Positions 15,767 through 24,249 of a stretch of 45,146 nt of DNA are shown here, piece after piece. The stretch is taken from positions 1 through 45,146 of the forward strand of contig JAHILZ010000029.1 of assembly GCA_018896765.1 (NCBI GenBank). Reading direction: 5' to 3'. Position 1 is the stretch's first letter. Each line of letters begins with the position of its first letter. A program made the translations under genes and the position numbers. The DNA is from Patescibacteria group bacterium. Its GTDB lineage: Bacteria; Patescibacteriota; Minisyncoccia; JAHIHE01. The notes under the pieces were generated by a model. The model did no database searches. It worked only from the letters and a program-made list of their open reading frames with translations, and was not told where the DNA came from.

Positions 15767-17536
15767 TTAATTGTTTATATAATTTAATAATTGTTTGCCA
15801 ATCGCTTCAATAGTGTTAACTGTCATCGCATTTCCAGCCTGACTCAATAAATAAATATCGGCGACTTTGCCTTTTATTTTTTCCGCTAAATTTTTCGGAA
15901 ATCCTTGTAAAAGCAGGGATTCAAACCCTGACAATTTTCTAAATTTTCCATTTCTAATATACAAAATACCATGCCTGCCTGTTCTGAGGGTTGGCACTTT
16001 GCCACGATATAATCTTAAATCAGATTGTCTTGTGTCTAAAACCAGATAATCTTCTTTTAATAATTTTTCAACTCTAAACAACCCTTTATTGTATTTATTA
16101 TCTAAAAATTTTAAAAATGTTTTGTAAGCTCTTTTTTTCTCATTAAATTCCAATTCATCAACATCAATTAAATAATCTTGAATTTTCGGAGTTTTTACGG
16201 GTATTGGCCATTCAAAATGTTTACTTTCTTTTACTAAATCTTTTCTAATGCCAATAAAATAAATTCTTTCTCTCATTTGAGGAACTCCATAATGCAAACT
16301 GCTCAATACTCGGTGATAAACTTTATATCCCGCATTGTCTAAATTTTCCAAAATAATTTTTAAAGTTTTCCCGTTCTCATGGTTCTCCAATCCTTTTACA
16401 TTTTCTAAAATGAAATAAGGCAAATTTTTAGCATTCATTATTTTAATCAAGCCATAAATTATTTGCCCCCTGCGATCGCACATTCCTTTTCTCTGTCCAA
16501 TAACTGAAAATGATTGGCAAGGAAAACCAGCGATCATCAGATCAAAATCTGGCAAATCGCTAGCGTTTATTTTCATCAAATCGCCGTAATTTTTTTCTTC
16601 TTGTCCGAAAAATTCTCTATAAGTTTTTTCTGAATTTTTATCAATTTCTGAAAATCCGACACAACTTAATCCCAAATTTTGCAACCCAAGGCGTCCCGCA
16701 CCAATTCCCGCGCAAAAATCTATAAATCGCAAAGCATTATTTCCTTTTTTGCTTTCAGGTAAATCTTGGCTTGAACTTTTTTCATAAGAATACGCTTGAT
16801 TAGCATCAACAAGCAAATCAAACAAAGAAGCTTGCGAACCCTCGGCGGCATAATCCAGACTATCTTTTTGCTTTTTTAGTTTTTCGTAAAAACTGTAATG
16901 ACCATTTTCGGAAATAATAATAAAGTCAATAACGGGTATTCCCATTATTTCTCCGGCTTGAGTTATTTTTTCAACAATTTGCTTGTCTTTTTCGCTTGGC
17001 GAAGAATCGCCCGATGGGTGATTGTGAATTAAAATAATACTGGCGGCGTTTAATTCCGTCGCCGGATAAAATATTTCTCTCGGATGGAGCAATGTTTTAT
17101 CCAGCAAGCCTACGCTGATAATTTCTTTTTTGAGCAAGGAATTCCTTGCGTTAAGATACAAACAAACTAAATGCTCTTTTTTCTTGTCTCTTAAATCGTA
17201 AGCAAGCGATAAAACATCTTGGGAATTTTTAATAATAAGCTCGTTTGATTTTTCGTCCGCGCAGAATCTTTTTATCAAAGAAATTGCGGCGGTAATTTGC
17301 AAAGCTTTGGCTTGGCCAATCCCTGAAATTTCCAGCAAATCATCAACGGTTATATTTAAAAAGTTCTTGCCGAATTTTTTTATAATACTCTCTGAAAGCT
17401 GCCTGACATTTTTTCCTTTTATGCCGCTGCCCAAAAGAATCGCCAAAAGATCGCTTTTCGAAAGCGCGTCAGCTCCTTTTTTGAGAAATCTTTCTCTAGG
17501 ACGGTCTATTTTCGGAATATCTTTTATTTTTGGCAT
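15767..17536 (-). CDS. RadC-DNA (cytosine-5) methyltransferase fusion protein
   Basis: One 589-aa protein with two complete parts. Residues 1-220 are a full RadC: opening PKIKDIPKIDRPRERF, HhH EISGIGQAKALQ, metal site HNHPSGD at 171-177. After a roughly 45-residue polar linker, residues 270-589 are a Dcm/HpaII-type methyltransferase: SAM motif FCAGIGAGRLGL (about 274), catalytic GFPCQSFS (Cys340), ENVKGL (378), PQMRERIYFIG (about 420), a target recognition region, and QAGNAMTVNTI near the end. It methylates cytosine to protect host DNA; the RadC part is unusual. No stop or frameshift separates the halves. First gene of the cassette, with an extended -10 at 17600-17608. Confidence 0.92.
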   Translation of the reverse strand: MPKIKDIPKIDRPRERFLKKGADALSKSDLLAILLGSGIKGKNVRQLSESIIKKFGKNFLNITVDDLLEISGIGQAKALQITAAISLIKRFCADEKSNELIIKNSQDVLSLAYDLRDKKKEHLVCLYLNARNSLLKKEIISVGLLDKTLLHPREIFYPATELNAASIILIHNHPSGDSSPSEKDKQIVEKITQAGEIMGIPVIDFIIISENGHYSFYEKLKKQKDSLDYAAEGSQASLFDLLVDANQAYSYEKSSSQDLPESKKGNNALRFIDFCAGIGAGRLGLQNLGLSCVGFSEIDKNSEKTYREFFGQEEKNYGDLMKINASDLPDFDLMIAGFPCQSFSVIGQRKGMCDRRGQIIYGLIKIMNAKNLPYFILENVKGLENHENGKTLKIILENLDNAGYKVYHRVLSSLHYGVPQMRERIYFIGIRKDLVKESKHFEWPIPVKTPKIQDYLIDVDELEFNEKKRAYKTFLKFLDNKYNKGLFRVEKLLKEDYLVLDTRQSDLRLYRGKVPTLRTGRHGILYIRNGKFRKLSGFESLLLQGFPKNLAEKIKGKVADIYLLSQAGNAMTVNTIEAIGKQLLNYINN

Positions 17537-17599
17537 AAATTTTATTTTGTTAAATTCTCAATTGAAATTCCCGATACTTCCGCTTCTTTCCGCATATTC

Positions 17600-17608
17600 A
17601 TTATAGCA
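17600..17608 (-). promoter_or_regulatory. Extended -10 upstream of the type II cassette
   Basis: Minus strand TGCTATAAT (TG-n-TATAAT), about 64 nt before the fusion gene start. A TTGACG lies 23 nt further upstream, too far for a normal -35. Confidence 0.55.
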
Positions 17609-17708
17609 CAAAACCCGCATTTTTAACCCGTCAACTTTTTCCGTCCAAAATATCGCTGGCAGAGTCAGTTTTTCTTTTTGTATTTTAAGCGGGTTATTAT
17701 AATTTTTT

Positions 17709-17888
17709 TTAGATTTTTTTTATTTTAGCTTCTTTTTGCATATCCACATCAACAAATTCAAAACTGTTCATAAAAAACCACTCCATCGGATCGAGAAGTT
17801 TGCCGCATAGCGGACATTGATAATCAATATTTCCAACTTTAACAGCATTTTTATAATCATGTCTGCATTTCATTTTTTGTTTTTTCAT
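17709..17888 (-). CDS. 59-aa zinc-ribbon-like small protein
   Basis: Unrecognised small protein below the usual size cutoff. Seen: C8-x-H10 followed by YQCPLCGK (C25-x2-C28), a possible zinc knuckle, then a hydrophobic LLDPMEWFFMNSFEFVDVDM and a lysine-rich tail. It sits between the decayed type I genes and the type II cassette on the same strand. A 14-bp palindrome TTGGAATATTCCAA lies about 45 nt upstream (17931-17944) and could be an operator. Confidence 0.5.
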   Translation of the reverse strand: MKKQKMKCRHDYKNAVKVGNIDYQCPLCGKLLDPMEWFFMNSFEFVDVDMQKEAKIKKI

Positions 17889-17988
17889 ATTTTTTTTCTT
17901 TACAAAATATAACTTCGCGATACCGGCATTTTGGAATATTCCAATAATTTTAATTCTCGCTTTGACTTCTTCCAGTATAAATTTATTT

Positions 17989-18090
17989 TTAAATTTTCAA
18001 AACCATTAATCTAAAACCGCCAACCTCCCATTCTTCCGGAATAGTTCCAATTTCGGTTTCTTTGAATTTTGTTTGAATGAATTTATCCAT
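17989..18090 (-). pseudogene. HsdS N-terminal stub, truncated after 33 codons
   Basis: Starts MDKFIQTKFKETEIGTIPEE, the standard opening of a type I specificity subunit, continues WEVGGFRLM and stops. Its ATG overlaps the stop of the upstream gene (ATGGATAA), as in translational coupling. About 45 bp are nearly identical to the start of the gene at 18083-18646, so this leader is duplicated. The target-recognition domains are gone. Confidence 0.75.
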
Positions 18091-18646
18091 ATTTTTTGCC
18101 ACTCTTAAAGAAAACTATTTCGTTTATTTTGTCTTTATCAAACTCTAAATAAATCCCCCATTCATAATTTAACTGATGAGTATATGCACATAATTTTCTC
18201 GCATCAAACTCTCTGCAGGTCTCTTGACTCTGCTTTCTTGTTCGTTCCGCATAGTCTTTTTTCTTAACCTCAATAACGAGATAATTTTTCTCGTTATTCC
18301 CTCGCTCGTGAACGACAATGTCCGGAAATACAGTAACGCCATTGGTAGAATTAGATTGTACCTCCTCTATATCCAAATTCAAAAATTTTGTTACATAGTC
18401 CTCATCGGCGTTTCCTGATCTCATTCGATTATACTCACAATCAACATCATTATTAGAGAATGAATTTTTAATATGTTCTGCCAATTTGTGGGTAATAGTT
18501 CTTTCATTCAAATCATTTTCTAAGATAAACTTTTCCTGAACCATAAACCTAGAAATAGTATTTACAAAAAGATCCCCATCCTTCCATTCTTCCGGAATAG
18601 CTCCAAATTCAGTTTCTTTGAATTTTGTTTGATTATTTTTTTGCAT
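18083..18646 (-). CDS. HsdS-leader fused to PD-(D/E)XK nuclease-like domain
   Basis: 187 aa. Residues 8-22 (KFKETEFGAIPEEW) are an HsdS leader. Instead of a target-recognition domain, a nuclease-like domain follows: helix with NERTITHKLAEHIKNSF, then FPDIVVHE (PD at 108-109) and YLVIEVKKK (ExK at 126-128), and QSQETCREFDARKLCAY. This fits the PD-(D/E)XK arrangement, as in stand-alone restriction-associated nucleases. It overlaps the KilA-N gene by 14 nt and is overlapped by the HsdS stub, so it is in the hsdM operon. Activity is inferred from motifs only. Confidence 0.65.
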   Translation of the reverse strand: MQKNNQTKFKETEFGAIPEEWKDGDLFVNTISRFMVQEKFILENDLNERTITHKLAEHIKNSFSNNDVDCEYNRMRSGNADEDYVTKFLNLDIEEVQSNSTNGVTVFPDIVVHERGNNEKNYLVIEVKKKDYAERTRKQSQETCREFDARKLCAYTHQLNYEWGIYLEFDKDKINEIVFFKSGKKYG

Positions 18647-19463
18647 CTTTCAATTTCTTAATGGAACTATTTCCAACCAACGATCGCATTTGAATAATCG
18701 CAATTTCGTTGAGCTTCAAAAGCCTCTCGCCTTGCGGCAAATCTTGCCGGATAAATTCCGCGTTAAGCGATTCCAAGTTTGCCAGACAAACAAGCTGCGT
18801 GACATCGGAATAATCGCGAATATTCCCGGCTAATTTAGGATTTTTATCCCGCCATTCTTTGGCAGTCATACCAAAAAGAGCCTTATTCAAAACATCGGCT
18901 TCGTTGGCAAAAATAACATTTGCTTGTATTTTAGAAATTTCTTTCGGTATTATATTTTCTTGAATGGCATCAGTATGTATTCGATAATTGATTTTGGTCA
19001 ACATTCGCTTTGCATCCCAGCCAAGAACCAATCTCTCGTTTTCTTCAATCTTGAGTCTCTGAAATTCTTTGATTAGGTATAGCTTAAACTCCGCGCTAAT
19101 CCATGTCGCAAACTCAAAAGCAATATCTTTATGAGCGAATGTACCACCACCATAACGCCCTGATTTTGAAATAAGTCCGATAGCATTTGTGGTCTCGATC
19201 CATTTATGCGGAGATAACACAAAACTATTAGATCCAGCCTCATTTTTAAACCCGTCGAATTCGACCAGTTTAAACTTTGGATTATTAATTTTTTCCCAAA
19301 AACCTAAATATTCTATGGTTCCTCTATTTCTCATCCAATTTTTAACAATATCTGCCGGTTCATCTTTATTTTTGTATTTGGCGATATCGGTAAGCGAAAT
19401 ATAGTCACTTTCATTTCGTTGAAATGTATATATTTCTAATCCTTGTGTAATAATTTTTTTCAT
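18633..19463 (-). CDS. KilA-N domain protein
   Basis: DNA-binding KilA-N (APSES-related) domain protein typical of phages and defence islands; role unknown. 276 aa from the chosen start. Seen: YISLTDIAKYKNKDEPADIV and NWMRNRGTIEYLGFWEKI, the FVLSPHKWIETTNAIGL and GRYGGGTFAHKDIAFEFATW stretch characteristic of the family, then a C-terminal helical region with KALFGMTAKEWRDKNP. ATG at 19463 (MKKIITQG) is preferred over one 21 nt upstream because KilA-N starts there. Encoded between dinD and the PD-(D/E)XK chimera in the hsdM operon. Confidence 0.82.
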   Translation of the reverse strand: MKKIITQGLEIYTFQRNESDYISLTDIAKYKNKDEPADIVKNWMRNRGTIEYLGFWEKINNPKFKLVEFDGFKNEAGSNSFVLSPHKWIETTNAIGLISKSGRYGGGTFAHKDIAFEFATWISAEFKLYLIKEFQRLKIEENERLVLGWDAKRMLTKINYRIHTDAIQENIIPKEISKIQANVIFANEADVLNKALFGMTAKEWRDKNPKLAGNIRDYSDVTQLVCLANLESLNAEFIRQDLPQGERLLKLNEIAIIQMRSLVGNSSIKKLKDAKK

Positions 19464-19508
19464 ATTTTTTAAATTAAATTTCAAATCCTATACTTTTTAA
19501 ATTCTCCC

Positions 19509-20360
19509 TTATTTCTCATCTTTCAATTTCTTAACCGCTTTGGATAATTTTTTGTCTTCCGATTTTAATTTACGCTCAAGTTTTTTCGTGTCTTCTTCCG
19601 GTGGCAAAGTTTCAGGATAAATACCGCTTTTACCCAACACTTCTCTGATGTTTTGGTTGTTCTTTACATGCTCCGAGGTAATCGGCATTTCTCCTTTTAG
19701 CGCTTGGTCTTTCTTCAAATTAAAACTCGTAATTTCGGTAGCCAAATCTTTGGCCTTGATAGTAACACTTGGCAAAAAATCCGCCAATGGCCGCTTGTCG
19801 GGTATGCCGAGTTTCTTTTTCATATCTTGAGTATTATATCCGCCAAACAAAGATTGATCACCTTTGCTGCGAATCCTGGCAAATCCTTGTCCGTCAACGC
19901 CTCGTTCAAATAAAATACCTGAAAGAGTTTTTTCAGTAATTGAAAGTTTTTCTCTGGCATGCAATCGCTCCCATTGCGCCAAACGCTGTTCCACAATTTC
20001 CTGCTTTCTGGTTTGCACGGCAAAATAAGTCATAGCGAAAGCAATTTCGTCTTTTCGCGGATCGCCATTTTGAGCAATTAAATAACAAGAATAGCGGGTT
20101 AACATAATATCAGCCACTTCTCGTTTACTCCCGGAACCTAAATCAACCATTTTGTTGACGTCAACAAAATGGTCAGGAACCTTTTGTTTAGCAGTTTCAC
20201 AAGCTATTTTTGCTTTATTAATAACATTCTCAAAATTTCTCCATTCATCGTAACCGAGAAGAATTTGTAATTCTCTAGCATACCAAAATTCAACACCATC
20301 TTCTATATGGACACGTTCTTCAAAATTTTTATGCAACCTGACAATTAATTGTTTTTCCAT
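19509..20360 (-). CDS. dinD: DinD-like DNA damage-inducible protein
   Basis: DinD family; E. coli DinD is LexA-regulated and reported to inhibit RecA filaments (established knowledge). 283 aa, normal length. Seen: the BRO-N-like start GVEFWYARELQILLGYDEWR, VNKMVDLGSGSKREVADIML, TRYSCYLIAQNGDPRKDEIA, FARIRSKGDQSLFGGYNTQ, KKKLGIPDKRPLADFLPSVT and ITSEHVKNNQNIREVLGKSG. No LexA-type operator is evident. It starts 8 nt after the hsdM stop, so it is an accessory gene within the type I operon rather than an SOS-style single gene. Confidence 0.92.
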   Translation of the reverse strand: MEKQLIVRLHKNFEERVHIEDGVEFWYARELQILLGYDEWRNFENVINKAKIACETAKQKVPDHFVDVNKMVDLGSGSKREVADIMLTRYSCYLIAQNGDPRKDEIAFAMTYFAVQTRKQEIVEQRLAQWERLHAREKLSITEKTLSGILFERGVDGQGFARIRSKGDQSLFGGYNTQDMKKKLGIPDKRPLADFLPSVTIKAKDLATEITSFNLKKDQALKGEMPITSEHVKNNQNIREVLGKSGIYPETLPPEEDTKKLERKLKSEDKKLSKAVKKLKDEK

Positions 20361-20368
20361 ATGTTTTG

Positions 20369-21919
20369 TTAAATATTAAATCCGATACTTTTTAAATTTT
20401 TTCTTATTCGGTCTTCCAACTCCTTTGACTGCTTGAATTGTCCAGATAACTCTTTAGTCAGAATTGCCATTTTTTCTTCAAACACCCCGTCATCTTCCTC
20501 GACATAATCGGAGCCGACATATCGACCGGGAGTAAGGACAAATCCATTTTTTTCAACTTCGGAAATTTTCGCCGCCTTGCAAAATCCTTTCACGTTTTCG
20601 TACTTTCCGTTAACAATTCGCCAAGCGTGATATGCCCCTGCTATTTTTTGTATATCTTCATTGGTCAGCTCGCGGTTTTTTCTGGTCACCATCGTACCCA
20701 TTTTGCGGGCATCAATAAACAAAATCTCGTCATGGCGATTGCGAAATTTATGATCATAGCGATCTCGGGAAACAAACCAAAGGCAAGCTGGAATTTGAGT
20801 AGTATAAAATAACTGGCTTGGCATAGCCACTATGCAATCAACCAACCCCTTTTTGATTAAATTCTTTCTGATTTCACCTTCGCCGGAAGTATTAGACGAA
20901 AGCGATCCATTGGCCAAAACATAACCGGCAATGCCGGTAGGCGCGAGATGATGAATCATATGCTGAATCCACGCATAATTCGCGTTGCCGGCCGGAGGCA
21001 CGCCGTATTTCCAGCGGACATCGTCTTTGAGCCGCTCGCCTCCCCAATCACTAATATTAAACGGGGGATTTGCTAAAATAAAATCCGCTTTTAAATCTTT
21101 GTGCAAGTCGTTCTGAAACGAATCGGCATTATACGGACCGAGGTTGCCTTCAATACCGCGGATAGCAAGATTCATTTTACATAACCGCCAAGTAGTCGGA
21201 TTAGATTCCTGTCCGTAAATCGCCAAGTCATGAGTTTGTCCGCTATGAGCTTCCACGAATTTCTCGCTTTGCACAAACATTCCGCCGCTGCCGCAACAAG
21301 GATCATAAACCCGGCCTTTGTATGGCTCAAGCATTCCAACCAGAAGTTTTACTACTGATTGCGGAGTAAAAAACTCTCCGCCTCCTTTGCCTTCCGCGGA
21401 AGCAAACCGCCCAAGAAAATATTCATACACTCGGCCAAGGACATCTTTGCTTCGGCTTTCCTTGTCGCCAAGCCCAATAGTGCTCATCAGGTCGATTAAT
21501 TCGCCAAGCCGAACTTTATCAAGATCGGTCCGGGCATAGTTTTTGGCTAAAACACCTTTAAGGATTGGATTGTCTTTTTCGATGGCGATCATAGCGTCAT
21601 CAAGTATTTTGCCGATTTCGGGTTTCTTGGCATTCACTTTAATATATTCCCAGCGGGCATCCTGCGGAACCCAAAATACATTTTCCGCGAGATAAGCGTC
21701 TTTGTCTTCTTCCTGTCCATCGTAATGTTCTTTGTCGTTTTTTATTTTTTCGTAAACTTCTTCAAATGAATCGGAAATGTATTTTAGGAAAATCAAGCCA
21801 AGAACCACATGCTTATATTCGCCGGAATCCATATTGTTGCGCATCTTATCCGCCGCCGCCCAGAGAGTCTCTTCAAATCCCACATTCGCGCCATTGGATT
21901 TTTTATTTTGTTTTGCCAT
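20369..21919 (-). CDS. hsdM: Type I restriction-modification DNA methyltransferase subunit
   Basis: N6-adenine methyltransferase subunit of a type I system; it needs an HsdS for site recognition. 516 aa, full length. Seen: the N-terminal bundle (ETLWAAADKMRNNMD... VVLGLIFLKYISDSF), SAM motif I DPCCGSGGMFVQ, catalytic NPPF in FILANPPFNISDWGGE, and YTTQIPACLWFVSRDR. The expected hsdS and hsdR partners are only stubs here (17989-18090; 14113-14289). It may therefore be orphaned, unless it works with an S encoded elsewhere. 17 nt downstream of alaS. Confidence 0.96.
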   Translation of the reverse strand: MAKQNKKSNGANVGFEETLWAAADKMRNNMDSGEYKHVVLGLIFLKYISDSFEEVYEKIKNDKEHYDGQEEDKDAYLAENVFWVPQDARWEYIKVNAKKPEIGKILDDAMIAIEKDNPILKGVLAKNYARTDLDKVRLGELIDLMSTIGLGDKESRSKDVLGRVYEYFLGRFASAEGKGGGEFFTPQSVVKLLVGMLEPYKGRVYDPCCGSGGMFVQSEKFVEAHSGQTHDLAIYGQESNPTTWRLCKMNLAIRGIEGNLGPYNADSFQNDLHKDLKADFILANPPFNISDWGGERLKDDVRWKYGVPPAGNANYAWIQHMIHHLAPTGIAGYVLANGSLSSNTSGEGEIRKNLIKKGLVDCIVAMPSQLFYTTQIPACLWFVSRDRYDHKFRNRHDEILFIDARKMGTMVTRKNRELTNEDIQKIAGAYHAWRIVNGKYENVKGFCKAAKISEVEKNGFVLTPGRYVGSDYVEEDDGVFEEKMAILTKELSGQFKQSKELEDRIRKNLKSIGFNI

Positions 21920-21936
21920 AAAATTAATTTATATTT

Positions 21937-23820
21937 TTATTCCAAAACCGCCTTAATTCTTCTGACTCCGGCGGAAATGGCTTCTTCTTTTTTTATCTTA
22001 AATTTACCCAAAGCGCCGGTATTGGCCGCGTGCGGACCGCCGCAAATCTCGCGGGAAAATATTCCGGTTTTTTCGTTCCCGATTGTATAAACTTTCACTC
22101 GCTCGCCGTATTTGGATTCAAAAATACCCATCGCGCCAAGCCGTTTTGCTTCTTCCAGATTCATCTCCATAAAAGCGACCGGCAAGTTTTTTTGTATTTG
22201 CTCATTTACTAAATCTTCAACTTTGCCAATCTCGTCTTTGGTCATTTTTTGCGGATAAGAAAAGTCAAGCCGCATCCGCTCTCCGGTAATGTTGCTGCCG
22301 CGCTGAAAAACATTCGCTCCCAGAATCCGACGCAAAGATTCCAATAGCAAATGCGTCGCAGTGTGATATTTTATAGTTTGCTCGCTCTGATCCGCCAGAC
22401 CGCCTTTGAATTTATGCTCCGCGCCTTTGCGGGATAATTCTTGATGTTTCTTAAGATCGTTTTTAAATCCTTCCTCGTCAATTTTCAAACCATCTTTATT
22501 TACCAAATCCCGAATCGTTTCTATTGGAAGTCCAAATGATTGATAAAGATTAAAAACTTCTTTTCTTAAAGTTAAATTTTTATCATCATTTTTTGTAAAT
22601 TTTGACAAAATTTTCGTCATTAACAAATATCTTTTTGTACCATTTTTCAACGCTTTTCCAAATTCTTCTCCTTCCTTTTTTATCTCATCCAAAATATGAC
22701 TTTTATTTTTTTCTAAATCCGGATACGCATCCGACATACGGCTAATTACTAATTTCGACAAAGTTTCCGCTTCTCTGAAATCCACGCCTATTTTTCTTAA
22801 ATGCACCAAAGCTCGCCGAATAAGCCGCCGAACAACATATCCTTGGTCCTTATTTGAAGGAATTCCGCCATCCGCGATTAAAAAAGTTACGGCGCGCGTA
22901 TGATCCGCTATTATCTCAAAACTAATCGCAAAATCTTCGTAATTCTTGCCGGATTTTTCCTCTAAAAATTTAATCAAATAATCAAACGCGTCGGTTTCAA
23001 AAATATTTGTTTTGCCATTGGCCGCCATAGTAATCCTTTCCAGCCCCCCGCCGAAATCAACATTTTTTTGCGGCAGTTTCTTTTCCCAGCCATTGGCGGT
23101 TTTTATATATTCCATAAAAACCGAATTGCCGATTTCTATAAACCGTCCGCAATCGCAGTTTAAATGGCAAAACTTGCCGAATTTCGGATTATGAGGCCTC
23201 GCGGTGTCATAAAAAGTTTCAGAATCCGGCCCGCCCAGCTCCCCAACCGCATCCCCTCTTTTCCACCAATTTTTATCGCAATAAGGAAAAATCCTTGCAT
23301 TGCCGCCAAATTCTATTTCCTGCCCCGAGCCCAATTCGCCTTTACCCAAAGTTTCCGAACCGACTTCGGCATTAATCCCATATTTTTTAAAAATATTTTT
23401 TAAAATTTCGATTGAATCCAAATCTTTTGGCGCGTATTCGCTGCCGGCAAAAACCGTTTGATACAATCGCTTCGGATCCAATTTAATTTCTTCGATCAAA
23501 AATTCATATAAATAATTCAAATGCTCTTCCTTGAAATAATCTCCCAAACTCCAAACACCTAACATCTCAAACAAAGTATCATGCCGATGATCGCCAATCT
23601 CTTCTATGTCCTCGGCGCGAAAAGACCGCTGGCAATTCACCAGCCGTTTGCCTTGAGGGTGAGCTTGCCCGGCAAGATAAGGAACCAGCGGGAACATACC
23701 CGAATTTACAAACAGAAGCGTTGGGTCGTTTTCAGCCAGCAATCCCGCCGCTTGTATTTCCTTGTGGTCTTTTTTAATATAAAACTCAATAAATTTTTTA
23801 CGAAGTTCTTGAAAAGTCAT
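21937..23820 (-). CDS. alaS: Alanyl-tRNA synthetase, short form
   Basis: Charges tRNA-Ala in the cytoplasm. 627 aa against about 870 for most bacteria. Seen: class II catalytic core with FRAEDIEEIGDHRHDTLFEML (motif 2 region), ELGGPDSETFYDT, and GGGLERI (motif 3); the tRNA-binding helical domain; and the editing domain with YHTATHLLLESL (HxxxH) and CGGPHAANTG (Cys/His). The protein ends soon after this, so the DHHA1/C-Ala region is missing. ATG at 23820 (MTFQELRKKFIEF) is the family start; the frame extends 14 codons upstream into spacer. Confidence 0.96.
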   Translation of the reverse strand: MTFQELRKKFIEFYIKKDHKEIQAAGLLAENDPTLLFVNSGMFPLVPYLAGQAHPQGKRLVNCQRSFRAEDIEEIGDHRHDTLFEMLGVWSLGDYFKEEHLNYLYEFLIEEIKLDPKRLYQTVFAGSEYAPKDLDSIEILKNIFKKYGINAEVGSETLGKGELGSGQEIEFGGNARIFPYCDKNWWKRGDAVGELGGPDSETFYDTARPHNPKFGKFCHLNCDCGRFIEIGNSVFMEYIKTANGWEKKLPQKNVDFGGGLERITMAANGKTNIFETDAFDYLIKFLEEKSGKNYEDFAISFEIIADHTRAVTFLIADGGIPSNKDQGYVVRRLIRRALVHLRKIGVDFREAETLSKLVISRMSDAYPDLEKNKSHILDEIKKEGEEFGKALKNGTKRYLLMTKILSKFTKNDDKNLTLRKEVFNLYQSFGLPIETIRDLVNKDGLKIDEEGFKNDLKKHQELSRKGAEHKFKGGLADQSEQTIKYHTATHLLLESLRRILGANVFQRGSNITGERMRLDFSYPQKMTKDEIGKVEDLVNEQIQKNLPVAFMEMNLEEAKRLGAMGIFESKYGERVKVYTIGNEKTGIFSREICGGPHAANTGALGKFKIKKEEAISAGVRRIKAVLE

Positions 23821-23907
23821 AAACGGGATAAAAATGAATGGCCAATAATGGATAGTTAGCAATATTTTTTCCTACTTACCACCACCTACAACCTACTCGC
23901 TAGTTTT

Positions 23908-24177
23908 TTATTTTTTTGATATAAACGCTCTTCTTTGCCGCGCGGCGCTTTGATTTAAATCAAACTCTTCTCCTTTTACAATCTTTAGCCGCGCTTCTGC
24001 CGAATCAAGGACTAATTTAGCCCGTGAAAAATCTTGCTGGTATTTCCTGATTTGGATGTTTAAGTTTAAAATTTCATTTCTTGCGCGGCGCAAACTCTCC
24101 TCGGTCTGCTGCAAATCCATATGTAGCCTGAATTTTGAACTTAATTCATCGCTTTTGTTATCGGTTTCATCACTCAT
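23908..24177 (-). CDS. Small coiled-coil protein
   Basis: Unrecognised protein of 89 aa. ATG at 24177 (MSDETDNKSDEL) is chosen. The frame runs 31 codons further up, but that part is an isoleucine/tyrosine-rich translation of A/T-rich promoter DNA. After an acidic start the product is almost entirely helical with heptad-like leucines (LQQTEESLRRARNEILNLNI, ARLKIVKGEEFDLNQSAARQ). No membrane segment. It has its own consensus-like promoter at 24221-24249 and stands alone between alaS and the GT-C-like gene. Confidence 0.6.
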   Translation of the reverse strand: MSDETDNKSDELSSKFRLHMDLQQTEESLRRARNEILNLNIQIRKYQQDFSRAKLVLDSAEARLKIVKGEEFDLNQSAARQRRAFISKK

Positions 24178-24220
24178 AATCGTATAAATATAATTTATAT
24201 AAATTATATAGAATGTTATT

Positions 24221-24249
24221 ATTATAGCGTTTTTCTCAAAAACTAACAA
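24221..24249 (-). promoter_or_regulatory. Promoter of the coiled-coil gene
   Basis: Minus strand TTGTTA - 17 nt - TATAAT, about 44 nt before the ATG at 24177. Confidence 0.75.

Noticed and set aside
17890..17985. Frame upstream of the 59-aa protein (containing FILEEVKARIKIIGIF)
   Set aside because: Protein-like composition but no start codon or recognisable family; possibly more type I debris, too weak to list as a gene.
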